Source: Clostridium sp. BJN0013
GTDB taxonomy: Bacteria; Bacillota; Clostridia; Clostridiales; Clostridiaceae
NCBI RefSeq assembly: GCF_040939125.1
Contig: NZ_CP162495.1
Span: forward strand, 3,906,001-3,970,000
Length of the DNA: 64,000 nucleotides
Direction of reading: 5' to 3'
Of the stretch, positions 9,190 through 20,314 are shown piece by piece (position 1 is the stretch's first letter; each line of letters starts with the position of its first letter). The translations under genes and the position numbers were made by a program. Below the pieces are notes generated by a model. It was not told the DNA's origin, did no database searches, and saw nothing but the letters and a program-made list of their open reading frames with translations.

Positions 9190-12100
9190 TTAAGCTTCTA
9201 ATTGATTTTTAGATTGATTCTCCAATACTTCACCTTCCGTGTTAATCTTTATTGATCTATATCTAGTCATACCTGTTCCTGCAGGTATGAGTTTACCAAT
9301 AATTACATTTTCCTTTAAGCCTAAAAGTGGATCTACTTTTCCTTTTATAGCTGCATCTGTAAGAACTCTTGTAGTTTCCTGGAAAGATGCCGCAGAAAGG
9401 AAAGATTCAGTGGCAAGTGCTGCTTTAGTTATTCCTAGCAAAGCTACTCTGCCTTGAGCTGTATTACCCCCACTAGCTTCTACCCTCGCATTTTCTTCTT
9501 CAAAATCAAATATATCAATCATAGTTCCCGGCAATAATTCTGTATCTCCCGATTCTTCTATTTTAATTTTTCTTGTCATTTGCCTTATTACTACTTCTAG
9601 ATGTTTATCATTTATATCAACACCCTGAAGTCTATAAACTTTCTGGACTTCAGATAGAAGATAATTTTTAACTCCCTGAACACCTTTTATTCTTAAGATA
9701 TCATGTGGATTTACAGACCCTTCTGTTACTTCATCACCGGCACTTATTACATCCCCATTTGACACTTTGATTCTTGACCCAAACGGTATATCATAAGTTA
9801 CTTCTTCTCCACTATCTGTAATTACAGAAACACTTCTTTTTTTCTTAGTCTCTTCCATTTTTACAGTACCTGAAACTTCACTTACTATAGCAAGACCTTT
9901 AGGCTTCCTAGCTTCAAATAATTCTTCGACTCTTGGAAGACCTTGAGTTATATCTGACCCTGCAACTCCACCGGTATGGAAAGTTCTCATGGTAAGCTGC
10001 GTACCAGGCTCTCCTATACTTTGAGCTGCTATTATGCCTACTGATTCACCTATATCAATTTTCTGGGCAGTAGCCATATTCATTCCATAGCATTTTGAGC
10101 ATACTCCGTGTCTTGATTTACAGGTAAAGACAGATCTTATCTTTACCTTTTTAATTCCTGAAGCTTCTATCCTATCTGCTAATTTTGAATCCATATAAGT
10201 ATCTTTTTCTACTATTATTTCGTGAGTATTAGGATTTATAATATCTTCTGCCGAATACCTTCCCGTAAGCCTTTCTGACAAACTCTCTATTACTTCATTA
10301 CCTTCTTTTATTTCTGAAACATCATATCCTTCATAGGTGCCACAATCCTCTTCCCTAACTATAACATCCTGACTTACATCAACAAGTCTTCTTGTAAGAT
10401 ATCCTGAATCTGCAGTTTTTAAGGCAGTATCTGCATTTCCTTTTCTTGCTCCATGAGTTGATATAAAATATTCTAGTACATCTAATCCTTCCCTAAAAGA
10501 TGCCCTTATAGGAAGTTCTATTATTTTTCCTGACGGATTAGCCATAAGCCCTCTCATACCTGCAAGCTGCTTAATTTGACTTTTAGAGCCTCTGGCTCCT
10601 GAATCTGCCATCATAAATATAGGATTAAATTTATCCAGGTTATTCATAAGCTCATCTGCCACATCTTCTGTAGTTTTAGTCCATCTTTCTATAACCCTTT
10701 GATATCTTTCATCTTCCGATATAAATCCTCTTCTATACATCTTTTCTATTTTATCAACTGCTGCATCTGATTCACTTAAAAGTCTTTTCTTGGCTTCAGG
10801 TACTACCATATCCGAAGTAGAAACTGTTATTCCACTTATAGTGGAATAATGGTATCCTCTTTCTTTTATTTTATCCAACATTATAGACGTTTTTGTAGCT
10901 CCATGTTTCATATAACATTTATTTATTATTTTACCTAAGTTTTTCTTAGCTACAAGAAAGTCAATCTCCAGCTTAAATTCATTTTCAGGCTTACTCCTAT
11001 CTATAAAACCCAAATCTTGTGGTACACATTCATTAAATATTATTTTTCCTGCTGTAGCATCAATTATACCACTTATATATTTTCCTTCTATATTTTTCGT
11101 TATTTTTACTTTTATTTTAGCATTTATATCAATTTGTTTTAATTGATATGCCATTATTACTTCATCCGGTGAAGAAAAGTATCTTCCTTCTCCCTTGGCC
11201 CCTTCTCTCTCTACAGTCAGATAGTATGAGCCCAATACCATATCCTGGGTTGGTACAACCACTGGCTTACCATCTGAAGGTTTCAATATATTATGGGCAG
11301 CAAGCATTAAAAATCTAGCTTCCGATTGAGCTTCCACAGACAACGGAACATGAACTGCCATCTGGTCTCCATCAAAATCAGCATTATATGCTGTACAGGA
11401 TAATGGATGAAGTTTTATAGCTCTACCCTCTACAAGTACAGGTTGAAATGCCTGTATCCCTAATCTATGAAGTGTAGGAGCACGATTTAAAAGTACCGGA
11501 TGATCGGATATTACTTCTTCTAATACATCCCAAACTTGAGCTTGAACCCGTTCTACCATTCTTTTTGCACTTTTAATATTATGCGCTAATCCTCTTTCAA
11601 CTAACTTCTTCATCACAAAAGGTTTAAAAAGCTCAAGTGCCATTTCTTTAGGCAGTCCACATTGATACATCTTAAGTTCTGGACCAACTACTATAACAGA
11701 ACGCCCTGAATAGTCAACACGTTTCCCAAGTAGATTTTGTCTAAACCTTCCTTGCTTACCTTTCAACATATCTGACAAAGATTTTAATGGCCTATTTCCA
11801 GGTCCAGTTACTGGTCTTCCCCTTCTTCCGTTATCTATAAGAGCATCTACTGCCTCTTGAAGCATCCTTTTTTCATTTCTTACTATTATATCTGGCGCCC
11901 CTAAATCCAATAATTTTTTAAGTCTATTATTTCTATTTATAACTCTCCTGTAAAGATCATTTAAATCCGAAGTTGCAAATCTTCCTCCATCTAATTGAAC
12001 CATAGGTCTTAAATCAGGTGGTATAACAGGAATTACATCTATAACCATCCATTCAGGTCTATTTCCTGATTTTCTAAAAGATTCAACAACTTCTAATCTT

Positions 12101-12726
12101 CTTATTATTCTTACTTTCTTTTGTCCTGTACTATTCTTTAAATCCTCTTTTAATACTAAAGATAACTGTTCAAGATCTATTTCCTCTAAAAGTTTTTTAA
12201 CAGACTCTGCCCCCATACTAGCTACAAAATTTTGTTCCCCATATTTATCTACAGCTTCCCTATACTCTTTTTCAGTTAACAATTGTTTTTTTAATAATTG
12301 AGTTTCTTTTGGATCTAAAACAACATAAGATGCAAAATACAACACCTTTTCTAAGGCCCTCGGAGACATATCAAGAATAAGTCCCATACGAGATGGTATT
12401 CCCTTAAAATACCATATATGAGATACTGGAGCCGCCAGTTCAATATGCCCCATTCTCTCACGTCTTACTTTTGCCTTAGTTACTTCTACACCACACCTAT
12501 CGCAAACTATACCTTTATATCTAATTCTTTTATACTTACCACAGTGACATTCCCAATCCTTTTGAGGTCCAAAAATTCTCTCACAGAACAGTCCATCTCT
12601 CTCAGGTTTTAGTGTCCTGTAATTTATTGTTTCAGGTTTTTTCACCTCACCTCTCGACCATTCTCTTATTTTTTCTGGTGAAGCTAAGCCTATTTGAAGT
12701 GCATCAAAGTTATTTAATTCAAACAA
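9190..12726 (-). CDS. rpoC: RNA polymerase beta' subunit
   Basis: This is the large catalytic subunit of RNA polymerase, 1178 residues. The N-terminal zinc site is formed by Cys60, Cys62, Cys75 and Cys78 ([19 protein letters not shown]). The metal-binding catalytic loop [12 protein letters not shown] lies near residue 450. A second cysteine cluster, [15 protein letters not shown], precedes the trigger-loop region [16 protein letters not shown]. The start is TTG (12724-12726) with a GGGAGGATG ribosome site. It follows rpoB by 17 bases. Confidence 0.98.
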   Translation of the reverse strand: MFELNNFDALQIGLASPEKIREWSRGEVKKPETINYRTLKPERDGLFCERIFGPQKDWECHCGKYKRIRYKGIVCDRCGVEVTKAKVRRERMGHIELAAPVSHIWYFKGIPSRMGLILDMSPRALEKVLYFASYVVLDPKETQLLKKQLLTEKEYREAVDKYGEQNFVASMGAESVKKLLEEIDLEQLSLVLKEDLKNSTGQKKVRIIRRLEVVESFRKSGNRPEWMVIDVIPVIPPDLRPMVQLDGGRFATSDLNDLYRRVINRNNRLKKLLDLGAPDIIVRNEKRMLQEAVDALIDNGRRGRPVTGPGNRPLKSLSDMLKGKQGRFRQNLLGKRVDYSGRSVIVVGPELKMYQCGLPKEMALELFKPFVMKKLVERGLAHNIKSAKRMVERVQAQVWDVLEEVISDHPVLLNRAPTLHRLGIQAFQPVLVEGRAIKLHPLSCTAYNADFDGDQMAVHVPLSVEAQSEARFLMLAAHNILKPSDGKPVVVPTQDMVLGSYYLTVEREGAKGEGRYFSSPDEVIMAYQLKQIDINAKIKVKITKNIEGKYISGIIDATAGKIIFNECVPQDLGFIDRSKPENEFKLEIDFLVAKKNLGKIINKCYMKHGATKTSIMLDKIKERGYHYSTISGITVSTSDMVVPEAKKRLLSESDAAVDKIEKMYRRGFISEDERYQRVIERWTKTTEDVADELMNNLDKFNPIFMMADSGARGSKSQIKQLAGMRGLMANPSGKIIELPIRASFREGLDVLEYFISTHGARKGNADTALKTADSGYLTRRLVDVSQDVIVREEDCGTYEGYDVSEIKEGNEVIESLSERLTGRYSAEDIINPNTHEIIVEKDTYMDSKLADRIEASGIKKVKIRSVFTCKSRHGVCSKCYGMNMATAQKIDIGESVGIIAAQSIGEPGTQLTMRTFHTGGVAGSDITQGLPRVEELFEARKPKGLAIVSEVSGTVKMEETKKKRSVSVITDSGEEVTYDIPFGSRIKVSNGDVISAGDEVTEGSVNPHDILRIKGVQGVKNYLLSEVQKVYRLQGVDINDKHLEVVIRQMTRKIKIEESGDTELLPGTMIDIFDFEEENARVEASGGNTAQGRVALLGITKAALATESFLSAASFQETTRVLTDAAIKGKVDPLLGLKENVIIGKLIPAGTGMTRYRSIKINTEGEVLENQSKNQLEA

Positions 12727-12743
12727 GGGTACATCCTCCCTTC

Positions 12744-15700
12744 CTAATGTTCATCATTAAAATCTTCTATTTTTAGATCATCTTTCAAATCATCCAAAGT
12801 CAAATCGTCATAATCCAGATTTAATTCATCATCCTCATCATTTTCTTCTGTTTCTTCATAATCATTATCTTGAGATGATAAAACAAAGTCTTCATTTCCT
12901 TCTATATTCACATCTAAATTTTCTATTTCTTCATCTACAGACTCTTTTAATTTAATTTCCTGGTTATCATCATTTAATACCTTCACATCCAGACATAAGG
13001 CTTGAAGTTCTTTTATAAGTACTTTAAACGATTCTGGAACACCTGGTTCAGGTATATTTTCACCCTTAACAATTGCTTCATAAGTTTTAACTCTTCCAAC
13101 TACATCATCCGATTTAACAGTTAGTATTTCTTGAAGGGTATGAGCAGCCCCATAGGCTTCTAATGCCCAAACTTCCATTTCGCCAAATCTTTGCCCTCCA
13201 AACTGAGCTTTACCACCTAGTGGTTGTTGGGTTACTAGTGAGTATGGTCCTGTAGATCGTGCATGAATTTTATCATCAACTAAATGAGCCAGCTTTAAAA
13301 TATACATATATCCTACCGTTACAGGTCTATTAAAAGGCTCTCCTGTTCTTCCATCGTATAGGATAGTCTTACCATCGTCCCTATATCCTGCCTTTTTTAA
13401 ACATTCTATAATATCTTCTTCTGTAGCCCCATCAAATACAGGAGTTGCTATATGCCACCCTAACTCACTAGCAGCCCATCCCAAATGAACCTCAAGCACT
13501 TGACCTATATTCATACGTGAAGGTACCCCAAGTGGATTAAGACATATTTCAAGAGGTCTACCATCTGGCAAAAAAGGCATATCTTCTTCCGGTAATACTC
13601 TTGATATAACACCCTTATTACCGTGCCTTCCTGCCATCTTATCTCCTACAGATATTTTTCTTTTTTGAGCTATATAACATCTAACAAGCTTGTTAACTCC
13701 TGGTGAAAGTTCATCTCCATTTTTTCTTGTAAATACTTTTACATCTACAATTATACCTGCTTCTCCATGAGGTACCCTAAGTGAAGTATCTCTAACTTCT
13801 CTAGCTTTTTCTCCAAATATAGCTCTTAACAGTCTCTCTTCTGCTGTAAGTTCGGTTTCTCCTTTAGGTGTTACCTTACCTACCAATATATCTCCTGCTC
13901 TAACTTCAGCTCCTATTTTTATAATTCCTCTCTCATCTATATCTTTTAACGCATCTTCTCCTACATTAGGTATATCTCTCGTAATTTCCTCTGGACCTAG
14001 TTTTGTATCTCTAGCTTCTGATTCATACTCTTCTATATGAATCGATGTAAATATATCTTTCTTGACAAGTTCTTCTGATATAAGCATAGCATCTTCATAA
14101 TTATACCCTTCCCAGGTTGTAAAGCCCATTCTGATATTTTTTCCAAGTGCTATTTCCCCTAGATCAGTAGAAGGTCCATCAGCAAGAACTGTTCCCTTTT
14201 CAACTACTTCTCCTTTTTTAACTATAGGTCTTTGATTTATACACGTACCTTGGTTAGATCTTTGAAATTTAAGAAGTCTATAGATATCAGTTTCTCCATC
14301 CGAATTCCTCTTAACTCTTACTTCATTGGCACATACATAAGATACTACTCCTGCATTTCTAGCTTTAGGAAGCACACCCGAATCTACCGCTGCTTTATAT
14401 TCAATACCCGTTCCTACAATAGGAGCTTGAGGTTTTAAGAGTGGAACTGCTTGCCTTTGCATATTTGATCCCATAAGAGCACGGCTAGCATCATCATTTT
14501 CAAGAAATGGTATCATAGCAGTAGCAACGGAAACCAATTGCCTTGGAGATAAGTCCATATAATCAACATCTTCAGCAGGTACTACAATAACATCTTCTTT
14601 ATCCCTAACTGTAATTTTACTATCTATAAATCTGCCATTTTCGTCAATAGGTTCGTTTGCTCTTCCTATTAAATATTCATCTTCTTCATCTGCAGTCATA
14701 TATACAATTTCATTTGTAACTATTTTTTCTTTTTTATTTACTTTTCTATATGGTGTTTCTATAAAACCATATTCGTTAACTTTAGCATAAGTCGCCAAAG
14801 AATTAATAAGCCCTATATTAGGCCCTTCTGGTGTTTCTATAGGACACATTCTTCCATAATGTGAATGGTGAACGTCTCTAACTTCAAAGCCAGCCCTTTC
14901 CCTAGAGAGTCCCCCCGGTCCCAGGGCAGATAATCTCCTCTTATGCGTAAGTTCTGATAAAGGATTAGTTTGATCCATAAATTGAGAAAGTTGAGAACTT
15001 CCAAAAAATTCTTTTATAGATGCAGCTACCGGTCTTATATTTATTAAAGCTTGAGGTGTTATTACCTCTTGATCTTGTATAGTCATCCTCTCTTTGACTA
15101 CTCTTTCCATTCTAGAAAGGCCTATTCTAAATTGATTTTGTAATAGCTCTCCTACTGATCTGAGCCTTCTATTTCCAAGATGGTCTATATCATCAGTATG
15201 CCCTACCCCATAAGCTAATCCTAATTCATAACTAACAGTGGCATATATATCGTCTCTAATTATATGTTTTGGAATTAAATTATGAATATTCTTCTTTATC
15301 TGCTCTTTAATACTTTCCTCACTGCTGTAATTATCTAAAATTTGTTTTAGAGCAGGATAATATACACTCTCCTTTATATTTAAATCATCTATATTAAAAT
15401 CAATAAAATTATTTATATTTACAAAATTATTACCTATAACCCTCAACGTGGTATCTTCAATTTCAATGTCCACCGAATTTACTCCACACTGTTGAATCTG
15501 CACTGCCTTCTCTCTGTCTATCCTCTCACCCTTTTGAACAAGTATTTCCCCGGTTTCTGGATTTACTATATCTCCAGCAGTTATTTGATTTACAATCCTA
15601 AGATGCAAAGATAGTTTCTTATTGAATTTATATCTTCCTACCCTTGAAAGATCATATCTTTTCGGATCAAAAAATAAAGATTCAATAAGCGAACGTGCAC

Positions 15701-16448
15701 TATCTACTGTAGGCGGTTCCCCAGGTCTTAATCTTTTATATATCTCAAGTAAGGCTTCTTCATGAGTCTTAGTATTGTCCTTTTCAATTGTAGCCTTTAA
15801 CCTTTCATCCTCTCCAAAAAAATTAGTAATTTCTGTATCTGTTCCATAGCCCATGGCTCTAACAAGAATAGTTATAGGTAATTTTCTCGTTTTGTCTATT
15901 CTCACATATATTATATTATTAGAGTCAGTTTCATATTCTAACCAAGCTCCCCTATTAGGTATTACAGTTGAAGAAAAAAGATTTTTACCAGTTTTATCAA
16001 CTGACACATCATAATATACACCTGGTGATCTAACAAGCTGGCTGACTATAACCCTTTCAGCTCCATTGATTATAAAAGTCCCTTGCTCTGTCATAAGAGG
16101 AAAATCCCCCATAAAAACCTCTTGTTCTTTAACTTCACCAGTTTCCTTATTAAGTAATCTCACCTTTACCTTTAAAGGTGCTGCATAAGTAGAATCTCTT
16201 TCTTTACATTCTTCCACAGAATACTTAATATTATCCATATCCAATTTATACCCTACAAACTCTAAATTAAGATTTGCCGTATAGTCTTGAATAGGATTAA
16301 TGTCCTCAAATACTTCTTGAAGTCCCTCTTTTAAAAACCAGTTATAGGAATCTAATTGAACTTCAATCAAATTAGGCATATGGCCTATTTCCTTAAGCCT
16401 AGAAAAACTCATTCGCGTTCTTTTACCAACTCGGACAGGATGTACCAT
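12744..16448 (-). CDS. rpoB: RNA polymerase beta subunit
   Basis: This is the 1234-residue catalytic beta subunit. The rifampicin-binding region reads [26 protein letters not shown]. The Asp, His and Ser positions are all wild type, which predicts sensitivity. The conserved downstream block [15 protein letters not shown] follows, then the C-terminal [22 protein letters not shown]. After the normal C-terminus there is an extra tail of about 80 residues, very rich in Asp and Glu. It is cotranscribed with rpoC from a promoter about 180 bases upstream. Confidence 0.98.
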   Translation of the reverse strand: MVHPVRVGKRTRMSFSRLKEIGHMPNLIEVQLDSYNWFLKEGLQEVFEDINPIQDYTANLNLEFVGYKLDMDNIKYSVEECKERDSTYAAPLKVKVRLLNKETGEVKEQEVFMGDFPLMTEQGTFIINGAERVIVSQLVRSPGVYYDVSVDKTGKNLFSSTVIPNRGAWLEYETDSNNIIYVRIDKTRKLPITILVRAMGYGTDTEITNFFGEDERLKATIEKDNTKTHEEALLEIYKRLRPGEPPTVDSARSLIESLFFDPKRYDLSRVGRYKFNKKLSLHLRIVNQITAGDIVNPETGEILVQKGERIDREKAVQIQQCGVNSVDIEIEDTTLRVIGNNFVNINNFIDFNIDDLNIKESVYYPALKQILDNYSSEESIKEQIKKNIHNLIPKHIIRDDIYATVSYELGLAYGVGHTDDIDHLGNRRLRSVGELLQNQFRIGLSRMERVVKERMTIQDQEVITPQALINIRPVAASIKEFFGSSQLSQFMDQTNPLSELTHKRRLSALGPGGLSRERAGFEVRDVHHSHYGRMCPIETPEGPNIGLINSLATYAKVNEYGFIETPYRKVNKKEKIVTNEIVYMTADEEDEYLIGRANEPIDENGRFIDSKITVRDKEDVIVVPAEDVDYMDLSPRQLVSVATAMIPFLENDDASRALMGSNMQRQAVPLLKPQAPIVGTGIEYKAAVDSGVLPKARNAGVVSYVCANEVRVKRNSDGETDIYRLLKFQRSNQGTCINQRPIVKKGEVVEKGTVLADGPSTDLGEIALGKNIRMGFTTWEGYNYEDAMLISEELVKKDIFTSIHIEEYESEARDTKLGPEEITRDIPNVGEDALKDIDERGIIKIGAEVRAGDILVGKVTPKGETELTAEERLLRAIFGEKAREVRDTSLRVPHGEAGIIVDVKVFTRKNGDELSPGVNKLVRCYIAQKRKISVGDKMAGRHGNKGVISRVLPEEDMPFLPDGRPLEICLNPLGVPSRMNIGQVLEVHLGWAASELGWHIATPVFDGATEEDIIECLKKAGYRDDGKTILYDGRTGEPFNRPVTVGYMYILKLAHLVDDKIHARSTGPYSLVTQQPLGGKAQFGGQRFGEMEVWALEAYGAAHTLQEILTVKSDDVVGRVKTYEAIVKGENIPEPGVPESFKVLIKELQALCLDVKVLNDDNQEIKLKESVDEEIENLDVNIEGNEDFVLSSQDNDYEETEENDEDDELNLDYDDLTLDDLKDDLKIEDFNDEH

Positions 16449-16699
16449 TGATTTTTCACCCCTTGCATAAACTAAAAATAACCAAAAACACTAACATTTC
16501 TTATATATGTATGTTTATGGATTTATTCACTGCCATCAGAATATTATAACCTATTTATTATAATTAATTCAAATTATGTTAAATTTTAAAGCATTGGAAA
16601 TTAAATTTACAACTAATCAATGCGATTTATTATTTTATCATAGTATAAAAATATTGTCAATGATAAAATTCCAAAATTTATTAAAACTATAATTAAAAC
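16449..16699 (-). other. Long AT-rich leader of rpoBC
   Basis: This gene-free stretch holds the rpoBC promoter (16632-16660) and an untranslated leader of about 175 nt. Apart from the promoter and the ribosome site GGGGTGA just before rpoB, I see no strong hairpin or recognisable regulatory RNA in it. Confidence 0.6.
16632..16660 (-). promoter_or_regulatory. SigA promoter of rpoBC
   Basis: TTGACA (16655-16660), 17-base spacer, then TAAAAT (16632-16637), preceded by TGA. It is of the same design as the promoters at 9150 and 20211. It lies between the rplJL terminator and rpoB, giving RNA polymerase its own transcript. Confidence 0.8.
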
Positions 16700-16740
16700 T
16701 ATAAAAGAGGTACTTTTTTGACTAAAGCACCTCTTTTATA
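16700..16740 (-). terminator. Terminator after rplL
   Basis: A long stem (TATAAAAGAGGT-CTT pairing across a short loop, with one mismatch) lies 16 bases after the rplL stop. It is followed on the minus strand by an AGTTTTAATTT U-rich tail. It separates rplJL from rpoBC, although partial readthrough is common at this site in other bacteria. Confidence 0.8.
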
Positions 16741-16755
16741 ATATTTTATTAATTT

Positions 16756-17127
16756 TTACTTTAATTCTATCTCAGCACCAATTTCTTCAAATTTAGCTTT
16801 TACAGCTTCAGCATCTTCTTTACTTACAGCTTCTTTTAATGGTTTAGGTGCGCCATCAACTAGAGCCTTAGCTTCTTTCAATCCTAATCCTGTTACTTCT
16901 CTAACTGCTTTTATAACTTTTATTTTTTCTGAACCTGAAGCCTTAAGAACTACATCAAATTCTGTCTTTTCTTCCACTGTATCTCCACCACCAGCTACTG
17001 CACCGCCAGCTACTGCTACCGGAGCAGCAGCACTTACACCAAACTCTTCTTCACATGCTTTTACCAATTCATTTAACTCTAAAACACTCATTCCTTTTAT
17101 GGCTTGAATAATTTCTTCTTTACTCAT
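16756..17127 (-). CDS. rplL: 50S ribosomal protein L7/L12
   Basis: L7/L12 forms the flexible stalk that recruits translational GTPases. The 123-residue protein has the N-terminal dimerisation helices, an Ala/Gly/Val-rich hinge at about residues 34-50 ([16 protein letters not shown]), and the C-terminal factor-binding domain with [30 protein letters not shown]. It lies 30 bases after rplJ and shares its promoter and L10 leader. Confidence 0.98.
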   Translation of the reverse strand: MSKEEIIQAIKGMSVLELNELVKACEEEFGVSAAAPVAVAGGAVAGGGDTVEEKTEFDVVLKASGSEKIKVIKAVREVTGLGLKEAKALVDGAPKPLKEAVSKEDAEAVKAKFEEIGAEIELK

Positions 17128-17157
17128 ATTATAGACACCTCCAAAATTTTTCTAAAA

Positions 17158-17658
17158 TTAAGCTTCCTCTGATTTTTGTTTTTCTTCAATTGCATTCAAT
17201 AAGTATACGAAGTTTGACAATGGAGCTTTGAAACTTCCAAGCAATTTTCCAATAAGAACCTCTTTTGATGGTATAGTAGCAAGTTGCTTAACTTTATCTA
17301 CATCAAATATTTCTCCCTGTACAACTCCACCTTTTAATTCCAATGCTTTATATTTTTTTGAGAAATCATTAAGAATTCTTGCTGGAGCAGTAGGTTCATC
17401 ATATCCAAAAGCTATAGATACCGGCCCTACAAAAATATCCTCTAATTTATCAAAGCCTAATTCTTTTGCAGCTCTTATAGATAATGTATTTTTATAAACT
17501 TTATATTCTACACCTGATTCTCTTAACTCTTTCCTAAGACTAGTGTCTTCTTCTACAGTCAATCCTTGATACTTAGCAAATATTATACTCTCAGCTTTTT
17601 CCATCTTATCTTTAATCTCTTTAACTTTAGCTTCCTTTAACTCCCTATTTTTGCTCAC
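17158..17658 (-). CDS. rplJ: 50S ribosomal protein L10
   Basis: L10 anchors L7/L12 dimers to 23S rRNA and forms the base of the stalk. The 166-residue protein has the N-terminal rRNA-binding domain (motif [39 protein letters not shown]) and a C-terminal helix that carries L7/L12 dimers. In the known mechanism the L10-L12 complex represses its own synthesis by binding the leader. A matching leader lies directly upstream at 17716-17821. Confidence 0.97.
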   Translation of the reverse strand: MSKNRELKEAKVKEIKDKMEKAESIIFAKYQGLTVEEDTSLRKELRESGVEYKVYKNTLSIRAAKELGFDKLEDIFVGPVSIAFGYDEPTAPARILNDFSKKYKALELKGGVVQGEIFDVDKVKQLATIPSKEVLIGKLLGSFKAPLSNFVYLLNAIEEKQKSEEA

Positions 17659-17715
17659 TTTATATCCACCTCCTAACAGTATAAACTAAAATAAACTCCA
17701 AAAATGCATATAAAA

Positions 17716-17821
17716 ATTAAAAGCCTCCCTATAGACACAGAGAGACCACCTTTACTTTATATTGGAATCCTGGATAGGTTGGTTTTACCGTTACGCATTT
17801 TGCACCTATTGTCTAAGGAAA
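17716..17821 (-). ncRNA. L10 leader (autoregulatory r-protein leader)
   Basis: Upstream of rplJ the transcript contains the blocks CTTAGACAATAGGTGC, a GGTAAAACCAACCTATCC region and a final hairpin around CTCTGTGTCTATAGGGAGGC followed by TTTTAATTTTT. This order matches the Firmicutes L10 leader, where the last hairpin can act as a terminator and the upstream part binds L10-L12. The leader starts about 20 nt after a consensus promoter. Confidence 0.85.
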
Positions 17822-17843
17822 ATATACTTATTCAATTTTTAAT

Positions 17844-17872
17844 ATTATATATAAAATAACTATTTATGTCAA
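17844..17872 (-). promoter_or_regulatory. Consensus SigA promoter of rplJL
   Basis: TTGACA (17867-17872), exactly 17 bases, then TATAAT (17844-17849). This is a perfect housekeeping promoter. It begins 2 bases after the rplA stop codon and drives the L10 leader, rplJ and rplL. Confidence 0.88.
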
Positions 17873-17874
17873 TA

Positions 17875-18564
17875 TTATTCCAAAACCTTAACTGAATTTA
17901 TCTTTATACCAGGTCCCATAGTACTGGAAACTGCCACAGATTTCAAATATTGTCCTTTAGCAGCTGATGGTTTAGCTTTTATTATAGCTTCCATTAATAC
18001 ACGAAAATTATCTAAAAGTTTTTGTACTTCAAAGGATTTTTTTCCTATTGGTACATGAACTATAGATGTTTTGTCAACTCTGTACTCAACTTTACCAGCT
18101 TTAATTTCTTGAATTGCATTTGCAACATCAAAAGTAACTGTACCTGACTTTGGATTTGGCATTAATCCTTTAGGTCCCAATATTCTACCTAGTCTTCCTA
18201 CAACTCCCATCATATCTGGAGTCGCTACTACTACATCAAAATCAAACCAGTTTTCCTTTTGAATCTTTTCAACATATTCTTCTGCTCCTACATAATCAGC
18301 TCCAGCATCCTCTGCCTCTTTAAGTTTATCCCCTTTAGCTAATACTAAAACTCTAACTTTTTTACCAGTCCCGTGAGGAAGAACTACGGCTCCTCTAACC
18401 TGTTGATCTGCATGCCTTGGATCTACTCCAAGTTTTATTGATAATTCTATAGTTTCATCAAAATTAGCTTTTGCTGTTTTTAATGCAAGTTCTATTGCTT
18501 CCAATGGTGTGTAAAGCGTTTTTCTATCAATAAGCTTAACACTTTCTTTATATTTTTTTCCCAA
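17875..18564 (-). CDS. rplA: 50S ribosomal protein L1
   Basis: L1 forms the mobile L1 stalk near the E site and can repress its own mRNA in other bacteria. The 229-residue protein shows the two-domain fold. The segment [24 protein letters not shown] and the motif [28 protein letters not shown] are standard, and it ends with the conserved [14 protein letters not shown] type. It follows rplK by 58 bases in the usual rplK-rplA pair. Confidence 0.98.
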   Translation of the reverse strand: MGKKYKESVKLIDRKTLYTPLEAIELALKTAKANFDETIELSIKLGVDPRHADQQVRGAVVLPHGTGKKVRVLVLAKGDKLKEAEDAGADYVGAEEYVEKIQKENWFDFDVVVATPDMMGVVGRLGRILGPKGLMPNPKSGTVTFDVANAIQEIKAGKVEYRVDKTSIVHVPIGKKSFEVQKLLDNFRVLMEAIIKAKPSAAKGQYLKSVAVSSTMGPGIKINSVKVLE

Positions 18565-18622
18565 TTTTAATTCCTCCCTTGTGGTAATAACGGCATTTCA
18601 CCTTCCACTACACTTCAATTAA

Positions 18623-19048
18623 TTATCCTTCTATAGTTATTCCCATACTTCTTGCAGTTCCTGCTATCATTTTCATAGCAGTTTCAATAGATGAAGCATT
18701 TAAATCTGCCATTTTAGTTTCAGCAATTTGTTTAACTTGTTCTTCAGTAACTTTAGCAACCTTAGTTTTATTTGGTACACCAGAACCACTTTCTATTCCT
18801 GCTGCCTTTTTAAGTAATACCGCTGCAGGTGGAGTTTTTAATACAAAACTAAATGATCTATCCTGATATACAGTAATTACTACTGGAATTATCAATCCCT
18901 CTTGTTTAACAGTTTTAGCATTAAATTCCTTACAAAAGCCCATAATATTTACTCCATGTTGCCCAAGGGCAGGACCTACTGGTGGAGCTGGAGTTGCCTT
19001 TCCTGCTGGAAGCTGAAGTTTTATCATTCCCACTACTTTTTTAGCCAT
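18623..19048 (-). CDS. rplK: 50S ribosomal protein L11
   Basis: L11 forms the GTPase-associated centre with L10 and 23S rRNA and is needed for RelA-type sensing. The 141 residues have the N-terminal [31 protein letters not shown] block, which contains the proline-rich region affected in thiopeptide resistance and is wild type here. The C-terminal RNA-binding domain follows. It lies in the nusG-rplK-rplA order. Confidence 0.98.
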   Translation of the reverse strand: MAKKVVGMIKLQLPAGKATPAPPVGPALGQHGVNIMGFCKEFNAKTVKQEGLIIPVVITVYQDRSFSFVLKTPPAAVLLKKAAGIESGSGVPNKTKVAKVTEEQVKQIAETKMADLNASSIETAMKMIAGTARSMGITIEG

Positions 19049-19126
19049 AAATATACACCTCCTATAATGTGGTTACATAAAAACTCTATTTTCCGCCACT
19101 CATTTTTAAAATTTTAACTTTATAAA

Positions 19127-19648
19127 TTATTCTATCTTTTCTATTTGATTAAAATCAAGCTCAACAGGAGTTTCCCTACCAAACATATTGACCAAAGCTT
19201 TAACTTTTCTTTTTTCAGTATTTATCTCTTGAATAACAGCTAAGAAGTTCTCTAGTGGTCCAGACCTTACCTTTACATTTTCTCCTACCAATATATCTAC
19301 ATTCACAAGTTTTTCATTAATACCCATATCTTTTACTTCTTCATCAGTAAGAGGCACAGGCTTAGATCCAGGCCCAACAAACCCTGTAACTCCCCTAGTA
19401 TTTCTAACTACATACCAAGAATCATCAGTCATTATCATGTGCACTAAAACATATCCTGGAAATATTTTTTTTAATGTTATTTTCTTTTTTCCATCTTTAA
19501 TTTCCACTTGTTCTTCCATAGGAACTTGAACATCATCTATACAATCATATAGTTCTCTGTTTTCTATAGTCTTTTCAAGATTCATCTTAACTTTATTTTC
19601 ATAACCAGAATATGTATGAACTACGTACCACTTAGCTTTATCTGCCAT
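19127..19648 (-). CDS. nusG: Transcription elongation/termination factor NusG
   Basis: NusG binds RNA polymerase and affects pausing and coupling to translation. The 173-residue protein has the N-terminal NGN domain starting KWYVVHTYSGYENKVK and the motif FPGYVLVHMIMTDDSWYVVRNTRGVTGFVG. It has a C-terminal KOW domain beginning near LVGENVKVRSGPLENF. It follows secE after 48 bases and probably shares the promoter at 20211-20239 with rpmG and secE. Confidence 0.97.
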   Translation of the reverse strand: MADKAKWYVVHTYSGYENKVKMNLEKTIENRELYDCIDDVQVPMEEQVEIKDGKKKITLKKIFPGYVLVHMIMTDDSWYVVRNTRGVTGFVGPGSKPVPLTDEEVKDMGINEKLVNVDILVGENVKVRSGPLENFLAVIQEINTEKRKVKALVNMFGRETPVELDFNQIEKIE

Positions 19649-19696
19649 AACTTTAGGGACAAAATCTTATCTTATCCCTTACCTCCTTATTCTTTC

Positions 19697-19927
19697 TTAT
19701 TTTAAAATAGTCTTAACTAAAGAGTTCAATCCAAAGTCTATTATTGCAACAATGACCACATAAATAGCACAAAATGCAATAACCGCTATTGTTGCTTTCT
19801 TTACATCTTCTTTAGAGGCCCAAGTTATCCTTTTAAATTCCACTACTAATCCTTTAAAGAAATTAAAGAATCCCCCTTCAGGCGTAACTTGCCTATCAAC
19901 TTTTTTGGCATTATCACGTGCAGACAT
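19697..19927 (-). CDS. secE: Preprotein translocase subunit SecE
   Basis: SecE clamps the SecY channel in the cytoplasmic membrane. The protein is 76 residues from the ATG at 19927, which has GAGG about 11 bases upstream. An in-frame GTG nine codons earlier has a poorer ribosome site. The conserved FKRITWASKEDVKKATIAV amphipathic helix is followed by a single C-terminal membrane segment. It lies between rpmG and nusG, as in most Firmicutes. Confidence 0.95.
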   Translation of the reverse strand: MSARDNAKKVDRQVTPEGGFFNFFKGLVVEFKRITWASKEDVKKATIAVIAFCAIYVVIVAIIDFGLNSLVKTILK

Positions 19928-19969
19928 TTCGTTCACATCCTCAAAATTTTTCACCTGTGCATCTTAATA

Positions 19970-20119
19970 TTATTTAGTTTGTTTATGGACTGTATGTTTA
20001 TTACAAAACGGACAATATTTTCTTATTTCTAATCTGTTAGGATTATTCTTTTTATTTTTTGTTGTATTATAGTTTCTCTGTTTACATTCTGTACATGCTA
20101 ATATCACTTTTACTCTCAT
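19970..20119 (-). CDS. rpmG: 50S ribosomal protein L33 (zinc-binding type)
   Basis: This short gene encodes 49 residues: [17 protein letters not shown] at the start and [16 protein letters not shown] at the end. The two CxxC pairs (ACTEC and CPFC) mark the zinc-containing L33 form. An upstream GGGAGGTG ribosome site fixes the ATG at 20119. It starts the rpmG-secE-nusG unit, with a leader of about 85 nt from its promoter. Confidence 0.95.
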   Translation of the reverse strand: MRVKVILACTECKQRNYNTTKNKKNNPNRLEIRKYCPFCNKHTVHKQTK

Positions 20120-20210
20120 TAATTTCAACACCTCCCAAGTATATGTATAAGTTCATATATACTCTATGTTCAATTAAAAATCCACCTTTAAATTAATACA
20201 TTACCTAAAC

Positions 20211-20239
20211 AATTTATCACAACTTAGTTTTTATGTCAA
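20211..20239 (-). promoter_or_regulatory. SigA promoter of rpmG-secE-nusG
   Basis: TTGACA (20234-20239), 17-base spacer, TAAATT (20211-20216), preceded by TGA. It lies between the tuf terminator and rpmG. Confidence 0.8.
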
Positions 20240-20278
20240 TGCTATTGAAATTATAAAAAATACCATTCTACACTTTCA

Positions 20279-20307
20279 AAAGGACTAGGTCTAGAAACCC
20301 AGTCCTT
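20279..20307 (-). terminator. Terminator after the upstream tuf copy
   Basis: An 11-bp stem with one mismatch (AAGGACTGGG against CC-AGTCCTT) lies 7 bases after the tuf stop and is followed by a short U run (TTTTGAAAG). It separates tuf from the rpmG promoter. Confidence 0.75.
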
Positions 20308-20314
20308 AACACAC

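Noticed and set aside
12744-16448. Possible rifampicin or streptomycin resistance alleles in rpoB and rpsL
   Set aside because: The key residues in both proteins are those of sensitive strains.
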